Origin: Branchiostoma floridae
Lineage: Eukaryota; Chordata; Leptocardii; Amphioxiformes; Branchiostomatidae
Reading direction: 5' to 3'
NCBI RefSeq assembly: GCF_000003815.2
Contig: NC_049990.1
Span: 18,159,865 to 18,223,864 of the forward strand
DNA: 64,000 nt
In this document: positions 25,601 through 37,600 of the stretch, piece after piece
How positions within the stretch are numbered: the stretch's first letter is position 1
Layout of the letters: each line of letters begins with the position of its first letter
Notes under the pieces: model-generated
Told to the model about the DNA's origin: nothing
What the model saw: the letters and a program-made list of their open reading frames with translations, nothing else
Database searches by the model: none
Position numbers and translations under genes: made by a program

Positions 25601-28600
25601 CCTCTGTGCAGCAGCTAAATGATCAGAAATCTCCCAGTAGGTGTTTGGGAGACCAGGCAGAGTCCTCTGTGCAGCAGCTAAATGATCGGGAATATCCCAG
25701 TAGGTGTGTACTGTACTAGTGTCTGAGCTCCCATGATAAATAGACTGAACAGTTTGGAGGTTTGCAGGCAATGACCTACAAGAGACAATACCTCCAGGAG
25801 GTGTCTGGAACGAATGGTCTCGTGGGCTCTTGTTTCTTAACTTTTGTAGGCATCTGCTCAGAAGCAACCCTGCAAAGAGTAAGACTAACAAAATCCCCCC
25901 TGTAGAGACAACAACTGGGATGACAAGAGTCTCTGGTGCTGGGGTATTCTGCTGAGGATTCGCCTGCATCGTAGACATTGATGCCATCATCGTCAAAGAC
26001 CTGTGCTCTTCCGTATTTGGGGGCCTGGTTTTAGGTTTGGATGTTCGAAAGCTTGCTTGATCTGTCGTTGTGTCACCGTTATATACAGGACATTCTTTGT
26101 GGACCTTCAAAGAGAATTTAGGAATGTTGATGAAAACTGGTTGGCCATATTTAGAAAGCAGAATGCAGGTTAACTGCTGTGTATTGGTAGTGGGTGTATG
26201 GAAACTGCTGTGATTCTGACTGGCTTCTGAATGTGTGGTGCTGACTGTCCGTGTATCTGGTGTGTTGTCAACCATTATGGCAACATCGGCCTGGCTTGTG
26301 TTCCCCACTCCCATAGAAACCAGCTGTAAGATGGAGTTATCAGGCTTCAAGGCTACCGTAATGCCCAGGTTGTGTTCCCACACCTGCTTGCACTTCCCCT
26401 CGTAATAACGTTCCATTTTCTCTGGATGGCCATGAGCCGCAAAGACAACAAAAGGTGGCTGAGTGGTGATGCTTCTCTCAGAACTATCCCCAAAATGCAT
26501 GAAACATACACTGGGCCCTTGGTTCTTCTGTGTGGGGCGAGGTACTGTCTTCACAGAATCAAACTTCCATCGAAGTTCGAGAGATGTCTCACTTCTTCGT
26601 TTGTCCTTTTTGACACAGAGGAAGAAGTTGGGCACCTCAACAGATATGACTTGTCTGTATTGGATAATTCCATCATGCAAGGCAAGGCTCCATCCCATTC
26701 TATGTGGCATTTCATCATGTACTGTTGCCAACTTGTCACCACTGACATAGAAGGTTGACAGTTCCTGCTGTTGCCATATCCCTGATGCCCCCCAATCCAG
26801 ACAAGACATAGCGCTTCCCTGCATGTAGAACTCGTCAATTTTCATGCCTTCGAATATGGTCTGGGGAAGGCTCTTGATGCTATTGCCCCCCAAGTTCAGG
26901 TATGTCAGGTACCGGTTTGGGCCATGGAGCCAGGCAGAGTCTACAACCCGTAACTTGTTGTTTTGTAAGTTCAGCCATCTAAGCGTTGTCATGTTCCTGA
27001 AGCACCCTGGGTCAATCTGTTCTATCCTGTTATTGGACAAGGTCAGGAAAGTGAGCTGCAAGCCAGTGAACCAACTCTCTTTGACATGTGTCAACCTGTT
27101 GAAATCCAAGCCCAACCTAGATAGCCTCCTAAACCCACTGAAGGTGTTTTCCCCCACTTCTTCAATCTCATCATCTATGAGAACTAAATACGACAGACTT
27201 ATTCTAGAAGTAGAATAGTGTAAGGCTGACAGTTTCCTTGCTGATAGAACACCAATTGGATTGCGTCTTAATGCAAAAGCATGCATTTGCATCTGAGGCA
27301 AGCAAGATTCAGCAGGAATATTACTGACAGGAACAGCACTACCTTCCTTACCATTACATAAGATGCATACGCTTTTGGCATTGTCGCGCCCAAAAGGTAT
27401 GATCATGGTGTCATGCACACAATTGGACCAAGCATCTCTGTTACAATGGGGCCAGCAGAGGCTAGCTGAAGCTGTACATGCTGTCAAAAGTACCAAATAA
27501 TATAGCATGATCACAGAAGCACCCATTCTAAAAGACATTATGATTAAGATACATCTCTTTGTAATCATAGATATCACTATTATCACTAAATATCAGGTGT
27601 CTGTATCAATGGTGGGGATGTCCCGATAGCTCAACTGGTAACAGTCTTACAGTTGAGCTCCTGGTTCCAATGAGTTAGTAACTGGTAGACTCGGTTCAAT
27701 CCTGGAAAAGGCATCTCAGTTGGGGCTGCACCCATCTTTTGGAAGGGGCACAAAATGAGGGGTATGGGTCGGAGAAGTTGCCTCAAGCAAGTTAAGGAGA
27801 AGGGCTGGGAAACCCTGCCTGCAAAAATATACCCTGCTACTGAAACAGCAAGGAAACTTGCTGCCCTGTGTGCCACTAGGCAGTACAAGGGTCCGAACAA
27901 ACTATCACTTGGCACTAACCAGTGTTTGTCTGTCTGTCTAGTACTGTAATGTAACATCACAATTTTTTAAAACAGAGACATACCTTTCGGTAGAAAACAT
28001 TGAAGATCCCCTTCCAGTCAGAAAACGTGGCTCCTCCCAATGCAGCTGTGCCTGTTCTGGCCTTGGTGTATGCAAGGTCTGACTTTTAATGATCACTGTG
28101 ACACTGTGCGTTTTATTTTAATATGGATTAGGCACATAGAAATATGTGTGGTGTCACAGAGGAATGCCAAATTCTCCAGGCCTCGGAAAACTCTTCTTCC
28201 TGACAGACTCATTTCCAGACATCAATTTTCAGCCATACCATGAAATGATGAGATGCTGCCTCATGTTTTATTGATGGACAGGATATCATTTGAAAGCCGA
28301 GAAGTAAATTTTGGAACAATTTCATTTTTCCATTGTGTGTTTTATACTGATAATGGACATGTATTTATTTTGAACGAACCTTGTTCCGACCAAAAAAATA
28401 CTGTTGTTTTGGTTGATGAAATCCAATGTTATTTAAGTTAAGATAGCCAGTGCAGAAAGAGGTTCATGGTGTGTTTTGGGTTCCCTCTCCAGGGAATCAG
28501 GGACAAACGCATGCTGTGATGTTTAGGTCCCCACCCCCGCCCCTGGAATCTCCCATGGCCAATAGGTGTTCGGTAATGTGGGGAGGGACGCACGCCATGC

Positions 28601-31600
28601 TTTTTGGGTTCCCTTCCCTGGAATCTCCCATGGCCAGTAGGTATTTGGTATTGAAAGGGGGAGGGACGCACGCCGTTGAGTATTGTAAGATCGTATCTCC
28701 CATGGCCAGTAGGTGTTTGGTATTGTAAGGGGGAGGGACGCACGCCGTGGTGTGTTGTCAAATCGTATCTCCCATGGCCAGTAGGTATTTGGTATGGTAA
28801 GGGGGAGGGACGCCCGCCGTGGGGTGTCATAAGATCGTATCTCCCATGGCCAGTAGGTGTTTGGTATTGTAAGGGGGAGGGATGCTGTTTGGGTTCCCTC
28901 CCCTTGAATCTCCAATGGCCAAGAAGTGTTCGGCAATGCTAGATCCAAAGGAGCTTGGAAAGGTGTGTTTTGGGCTCCCTCCACAGCTGAGACTACCTGA
29001 GACCAGTTGGTGTAAGCCTTTCTATATGCAGCAACACGATGGTACCTGTCTCCCAGAGCCACTCTATATATTGGAAGAAGCCTGCCAGCTGACTGGTTAC
29101 TGTATGAAGTAGCACCATTGCTTTCTAGATATGTTTGTTGATTTTGCCTAGTCTTTGTGATTGTAGGAAGGGACGGCTCTGCTACAGCACTGTAGAAGTG
29201 AATGTGTTCATCATCATCATCACTGTCTGACTCTAGGGTGTGGGGGAGACTAGGCAGGGGCCTCTGAGCAGCAGCTAAATGATCTGGAATCTCCCAGTAA
29301 GTGTTTGGGAGACCAGGAAGGGGCCTCTGAGCAGCAGCTAAATGATCAGGAATCTCCCAATAAGTGTGTGGGACAGAAAGCAGATGGTCCTGAGCAGCAG
29401 ACACAGTACTAGTGTCTGAGCTTCCATAGGAAATAGACTGAACAGTTTGGAGGTTTGCAGGCAATGACCTACAGGAGACAATAGCTGGAGGTGTCTGGAC
29501 TGAATTGTCTTGTGGGATCTTGTGGAGGCAATTCCTCCGAATCAACACTGCAAGGAGTAAGAATAACAGAATTCCCCCTGTCGAGACAACAACTGGGATG
29601 ACAAGAGTCTCAGGTGCTGATGTGTTCTGCTGAGGATTCGCCTGCATCGTAGACATTGATGCCATCATCGTCTGGATACTCTGGAACTGGTTTGTCATGG
29701 TCAAAGACCTGTGCTCTTCTGTAGTTGGGCTCCTGGTTTGAGGTTTGGATGTTGGAAAGCTTGCTTGATCTGTTGTCGTGTCACCTTTATACACAGGACA
29801 TTCTTTGTGGGCCTTCAAAGAGATTTTAGGAATGTTGAAAGAAATTGTTCCACCATATTTGGAAAGCAGAATGCAGGTTAGCTGCTGTGTATTGGTAGTG
29901 GGTGTATGGAAACTGCTGTGATTCTGACTGGCTTCTGAATGTGTGGTGCTGACTGTCTGTGTATCTGGTGTGTTGTCAACCATTATGGCAACATCTGCCT
30001 GGCTTGTGTTCCCCACTCCCATAGAAACCAGCTGTAAGATAGAGTTATCAGGCTTCAAGGCTACTGTAATGCCCAGGTTGTGTTCCCACACCTGCTTGCA
30101 CTTCCCTTCGTAATAACGTTCCATTTTCTGTGGGTGGCCATGAATCATAAAGACAACAAAAGGTGGCTGGATGGTGATGTTTCTCACAGAACTATCCACA
30201 AAATGCATGAAACATATACTGGGCCCTTGGTGCTTCTGTGTGGGGCGAGGTACTTTCCTCACAGAATCAAACTTCCATCGAAGTTCTAGAGGTGTCTTAC
30301 TTCTTCGATTGTCCTTTTTGACACAGAAGAAGAAGTTGGGCACCTCGACAGATATGACTTGTCTGGATTGGATAAACCCATCATGCAAGGCAAGGCTCCA
30401 TCCCATTCTATGTGGCATTTCATCATGTACTGTTGCCAACCTGTCACCACTGACATAGAAGGTTGACAGCTCCTGCTGTTGCCATATGCCTGATGCCCCC
30501 CAATCCAGACAAGACATAGCACTTCCCTGCATGCTGAACTTGTCGATTTGCATCTCATTGAAAATACCTTGAGGAAGGTTTTTGATATTATTTGCCCCTA
30601 AGAATAGCATATTGACCATGCTTGTACCAAGGAACCAGGCAGGGTCTACAACCCGCAACATGTTGTTTTCGAGGTTCAGCACCAACAGGTTAGGGAGACC
30701 TGCGAAGCACTCTTGGTCAATCTGTGCTATTCTGTTATTGGACAGGCTCAGCACACCGAGGTGCACTAAGCCAGTGAACCAACTATGCTTGACATGTGTC
30801 AGCCTGTTGAAATCTAGGCCCAACTCGTGCAGATGAGAAAATGCAGGCTCATTGTGATCATTGTCAACCTCATGAGCAAAGAAGATGTGATCCTCCATGT
30901 CTGTGATTTCAGCATCAATCAGAAACAAAGACGACATAGAATTATCAAAGTCAAAAGACTCCAGTTTCTGCACTGATAGAAAACCAAATGGATGGCCTCT
31001 TATCGCAAATTCTTTTTGCATGTGCAATACACAGTCTGAATCAGGGGCAGAAGTCATCCTAACAGTTGTTACATTCCTTCCTAATTCCTGACACAAAATG
31101 CAGGGGTCCTCTTTTTCTGCAGTAAATGTTGGGACTTTTGTCTTCTGAATACAGTTGGACCAGGGAACACTGGAACAACCAGGGAAGCAGCATTTAGCTG
31201 GGGCTATAGTGGCAGTTACGATCACCAAGACCAGGCAAAATTGCTTGATCTTTGGAGTATCCTTACTAACAGCCAATAGATTCATCTTTCTGACAAGACA
31301 AGGATAGGATTTCATATCATGAGCCCAACTATGGCTTCTTACAGTGCTTGCCTTTCTGTTTGTGGGTATGATTTTCCCACTTTGTTACAGAAAGAATTTC
31401 ATCCATTCCCCTTTGACAGGCAAAATCATGACATAGTCATCAACTGCACTACAAATCTTTTTAAAAGATGAAGCACTAAGTCTTGTACTTACTACATCAG
31501 ACAAAATGCTCTCTCCACTTCTGACAAAATACAATCACCACTTCTGACAAAATGTACTGACTCTCACTACTTCTAACAGAATACAATCACTGATTCACTT

Positions 31601-34600
31601 ATGACAAAATGAATCACTACTTCTAACAGAATTACACACAAACAATTGCTAATTCTTGACAAAATGCACTCACTTCTTACTGACAACATGCATTTGTCAG
31701 CATCTCTGAGTTCCAGCAAAATGCTTTTACTAAAAACTTCTGACCAAATACACACACTATCTCTGATAAAATGTACTCACTACTTCTAACAGAATCACAC
31801 ACAAACAATTGCTAATTCTGACAAAATTTACTCAATGCTTACTGATAAAATGCACTTGTCAGTATTTCTGAGTTCTGACAAAATATTTTCACTACCAGAT
31901 ACTAATGAGCAAATGCACTCACTTCTTTTGAAAAAAAAATACTTCTTCTGACAAGATGCACTCACTACAATTTTCCCCTCAAAATACAATCATCACTTCT
32001 GGCAAAATGTACTCACTACTTACTGACAAGATGCACTCAGTATTTCAGAGGTCTGCCAAAATGCTTTCTCTACAACTGACCAAATGCACTCACTATCTCT
32101 GAAAAAATGTACTCATAACTTCTGACAAGATGCACTTACAAGTACTACAATTTGCTGCTCAAAGTACAATCACCACTTCTGACAAATTGTGCTCATAACT
32201 TCTAACAGAATACAATGTTGTTATCACTCATTTTGAAAAAAAAGTACTCAGTACTTACTGACAAAATGCACTTGTCAGTATTTCTGAGTTCTGACAGAAT
32301 GCTTTCACTACCAGATGCTGATGAGCAAATGCACTCACTTCTTTTGAAAAAAAATACTCACTACTTCTGACAAGATGCACTCACTACAATTTTCCCCTCA
32401 AAATACAATCACCATTTCTGACAAAATTTACTCACTACTTCTACAATCACTTAGTCTGACAAAATGTACTTATTACTTACAGACAAAATGCACTTCAGAG
32501 TATTTCAGAGTTCTGCCAAAATGCTTTCTCTACAACTGACCAAATGCACTCACTATCTCTGAAAAATTGTACTCACTACCTCTGACAAGATGCACTCAAA
32601 ACAATTTTCCCCTCCACATACAATCACCACTTCTGACAGAATGTACTCACTACTTTTAACAGAATAACACTCAAACATTTGCTTATTCTGACAAAATATA
32701 CTCACTACTTACAGGCAAAATGCTCTTGTCAGTATTTCTGAGTTATGACAAAATGCTTTCATCATTATTACTAAAAATGCGCCCAGTATCACTATCACTA
32801 TAAAAATTTACTCAGTACTGACAAAATACACTCACTACAATTCGCCACTTAACATGCAATTGTCACCTCTGACAAAATACACTCAGTACTTCTGAGTTAT
32901 AACAAAATGTCTTCACTACTAGATACTAGTGACCAAATGTACTCACTACATGTACTTCTGAAAAAATGTACTCACTACTTCTGACAAGATGCACTCAATG
33001 TCTACAATTTTCCCATCAAAATACATTCAGCACTTCTGCCAAAATCTTCTACTTCCTACAAAATGAGATCACTACTTCTGACCAATTTATGCACTCACTA
33101 TCTCTGAAAAAATTTACTTCCTACCTCTGACAAGATGCACTCACTACAATTTTCCCCTCAAAAAACAATCACCACAGTCACTTCTGAAAAAACATGCACA
33201 CTACAATGTACTTCTAACAGAGTACAATCACTGACAAAATGTACTCGGTACTTACTGACAAAATGCACTCAGTATTTCTCAGTTCTGACAAAATGCTTTC
33301 ACTACCAGATACTAATGACCAAATGCACTCACATCTTTTGAAAAAAATGTACTCACTAAATCTGACAGAATACAATCACTTAGTCTGACAAAATGTACTT
33401 GCTACTGACTGACTAAATGCTCTCAGTATTTCTGATTCTGACAAAATGCTTTCACTGGTACTCCCCAAATGCACTCACTACTTCTGAAAAAGATGTACCC
33501 TTTTTGACAAAATGTATTCACCCCCATTCTCCTCTCAAAATGGGAATAGTTCAAAGGAAATTTCCTGGAGGGGGGGGGGTGCCTCCAGACACCCTTAGAT
33601 TTCTCACATCACTGGCACCCAATGCAAAGCTTCACTTTGTGTACCAAAATTGAGAACTAACAAATTAGAGCTAGCAAAATACCCTTACTTGCCTGAGAGT
33701 TCAAATGTTGTGCATCAGAATCAGTCGGATGCTCGTGGACTGAACACTCTTCTCTCCCTCACCTGCAGTAAAGATGCTCTTAACATGTGTCTCATCCCTG
33801 TACATCAGTGCCTGACCATACTGCAGTATGATGCGTTGGGAGATATGGCTGTATTTTGTGTAAATGTGTTATATAAGGGACACAGAAATATGCAATTAAG
33901 AAAAAGATATCAATTCCCCAAGGCTGTGGGGTACTCTTCTTCCTGATACTAGTAGTCAGACTAATTTCCATTTGCCACTGGTCATCTGATGATGAATTAA
34001 ATATTTTTTTGTGAAATGGCCAAGCTAGTAACACACAGTAACGTTACTTTACTATAATCATTAAAAGAATAAGAATCGTATGTAAAGAAAGAAATTAAAA
34101 AAGCTGAGTGTTAAAATAACCTCCTTGGTCAACAAACGATGTCCTGTTTGAAGGTGAAAGCGTTGTATATATAAGATAAACGTCTAAAATTAGCAAAAAG
34201 AAAAAAGAATATATAAAATAAGTCCCTCACATTGGACAAGAACTTTCGTTCTTCAGCTTCATATACATGTAGATGGTAGCATTAATGACAGCATAGATAA
34301 TTGAGGTACTGGCATCTGCATTACGTAATGGTGACTTTTATGCTATATAAATTAAATGCTTTAGCCTATGTCACAGTAACAACACAGGCACCATTTGCAC
34401 AGAAGGGTGTACATGTACAGAAAAGTAGTGGCCACCATGAGCAGATGCTCGCCGGAATAAAAACACACTCCACAGTTCAATTGTTGTCCATTTCAATCCA
34501 TGAGTATTTACACTATTAAGTTACATATTCTTAGAATGTATCGTATACATTGTAAAAAAGTGAAGGCAGGAATGGCAGAGTGAATGAAAAGCGTAGATTC

Positions 34601-37600
34601 ACCACGCAAACCACAATCAGAATGGGAGACAAACATTAACACGTTTGATGACGTCAAGAGAATAAACCTGAATATATGCAACTAACTTGACAATTTTCCA
34701 CTGTTTTCCAGAAAAATGCTGCTTGCCGGTACCTTGCTGCAAGATGCCATGTAAGTAACTTTTTATATCTCAATCATTGCTATATACTGTAATTGAATGG
34801 AGGCAGCCAGGCACTATTCAATTGTAAGTACTAGGTAGAACCAAATTTAGCCCTTTGTTGCAGGCTAAAGGTAAATGAGTCACATAGGAAAATCTGTCCA
34901 ACTACATAAAATGTAATTTAGCTAATATACATTTGTATCCAGAGCACATGGATTATGCAACTCCACAGGCATGGAATTCACCACTTTTACTGGTGAAAAC
35001 CTCGGCCAAGAGTGAACTTTCTGAGTTAACAGAAACTGTGACTTCATGGCCATAGGCTTACCACTAAAAGTGCATGGTGTCTGGACAAACCTGTCTCATC
35101 ACCATACCTGTCTACCTTCTACTGTATCTTTGAGCACAGGACAGAATAGTTAGGGATGTGCGTAAGGTAACAGTTACTCCACCAACTGGATAGAATTGGG
35201 AAATGGTCAGACGTTTCAGGCATTATCCGCTGTCTTTCTTCAGTGACTGGGATGTCAATGACATTCGTGATGTCCCGCCACTGATGAAAGACAACGAATG
35301 CTGTCTGAAACATCTGACCTTTGTCAATTTCTATCCAGTTGCCGCAGAAACTGTTACGTGCATATCTACCTGGATGTTTAATTTGGCAGCCTAGTATTGA
35401 GTACCATGTTGGCAAATAGAATCTACCACACAAGTGTCACTTGTACAGATACCAAATATAGTTTCAAATCAGGAGCTACTTTGCATAATTAATGAGAAAA
35501 TTTAAATCCACTACAATTCATGATAGGACTCTCATACATGTAACATATTTTAACTGATGTGATGTTATGTGTGTTGCAGGCAGAGGTGAGAGAATGGCAG
35601 CAGGCCCTTCACATCCTGGACAAGGTGGACCTGGAGGCGCAGGTGGGGCCGCAGGTACGGCCCGACGACGGGAAGGACGACAAACTGCAGTTTGACTGCG
35701 GGATTCCCCAGCACAGGGTATGTCTGCAGTACCAACGTGCTGTAAATTTATATTATTTTCACACTGACTAAATTTCATGGAAGAAGAGGAAAGGAGGTTT
35801 TCGCAGTATTATAAGTTCACAATTAAGAGAATTCTGTAATACAGTCATGATACATTGGAAACACATATTTACAGTATCATGAATTTGGAGCAAAAACTGT
35901 TTCGACATTTGAAAATTTCAACACCTCAGAATGGGAACTAGCAAATACAATATAGCACATAGCGCAAACTGCAGAATAACTACCTTGAACCTGGACCTAT
36001 TGGCAGTTAGCATTCATTAATGAGAAATATGTCAAAATTTTATTATCAGTCAGATGTCAATGATATTATTCATACTTTGTATTGTACAGTTACAAACATG
36101 GAACATGTACCAGCACATCTAAAAAATGTAATAAAAGTTTTATCGGAGTTACATTTAATACATACAACTAAGGAAATGAGTGCATGAAAGAAATACTTCC
36201 TTTACAGTTTGTTGTTTTTTTGTTGCTGTGACTTACAGATAGAAAGCTCCATTGCCCTGATGCGAGGTAAGATCTTCGAGTCCCTTGACAACCGTGACCA
36301 GGCGACGGAGTCATACCGGACGGCGCTGAAACTGGACGTGTACTGTGAGGAAGCCTTCCAGCTTCTCGTGTCCCACCACATGCTGACTGCTCAGGAGGGT
36401 GAGTGGAGCAAACTTTATTTGTCTTCTTCATAAACTACAAAGGATCTAAGTTTTCCGTCTATTTTACAAAGAAGTACACACACCGTTAGGGTAGTGAGCT
36501 GACCGTCACTTGTCTTACTTTTGGTTCCTATTGGACTCTCTAGAATTTGTCTTCACCTTCTTTGCGTATCGATTCATAGTAAGGGTAATTAATACAAAAC
36601 ATGCTTATCAACAAATCTGCTCAGAATCACTGACAAAAGGTAGTTGATGCTACCTGAAACGAATGACCGTTTTCATAATCATATCCAGTTGCTTGAGTAG
36701 CTGCTATTTGGCATATCTTCTTGCCTGGATGTCTAACCGATTGATTGGTTCTCCAAGTCCATTCCAGTGATACTTAAGAAGATGATGAATGTCACTTGAA
36801 ATGTCCGAAAGTAATCTCTGTATCTTGTCTAGTTTTGAATTATCTTTGAATTCAGTTTACTGTGTAATTGTAACATGGTTCCCATTATTTTCCAGCACAG
36901 TGATTGGACTCAGATGCAGAATGATGCAGAATTAGAAGAATTGTACAACATAAGATGCATGGTTTACCGAAATGTATATCACATTCTTAAAGTTAAAAGG
37001 TTAATGTTGCATCAATTTCAGAACGTGAGCTGATTGAGTCGCTGCCGTTTGCCAAGCAGTGTCCAGAAGAAGAAGTAGAGTTGGTTCGACTGCTGTATGA
37101 AACCAAGCTGAAAAAGGTTTGTACACACAACTTTTTGTGTTAGAAAATAACACCATTGGTTGTTTGGACATCATGTAGCTTAGCAAGCCAGGGTGTTCTT
37201 GTGATGTACATGTAGCCAACCAGCCCTTTCGGTCTCAACTAAGTACTCGCACTAAGTAGATAAGCCAATCATCACGAAAGGTCTCTCTGTCTTCATCCCG
37301 CTTTTGACACCATGCATTTGGAACAGATCCTCATTTAATACATGAGTCCTTGGGTTCTTGATGCTTGTACATGATTGTGTAATATGTACTTCAAACATTG
37401 ACGCTGTTGCAAACATTGGCAATAATGCTTTATTCTGCTCTGTCCCTCAGCAAATGTCTGTTGATACAGTAGCTGCTAACCAACACCACATGATGATACA
37501 GTGTCCTTGTCACACCTCTTACAGTATGACAAGCCCAGAGAGCTGGAGATCCCGACCAGTCTAGACCCGCTACATGAGAACCTGGACGTGGTGGTGAACC

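Noticed and set aside
25393-26758. Plus-strand open frames with repeated peptides opposite the LRR genes
   Set aside because: They mirror the minus-strand repeats and the conserved ectodomain, and no promoter or splice support is visible.
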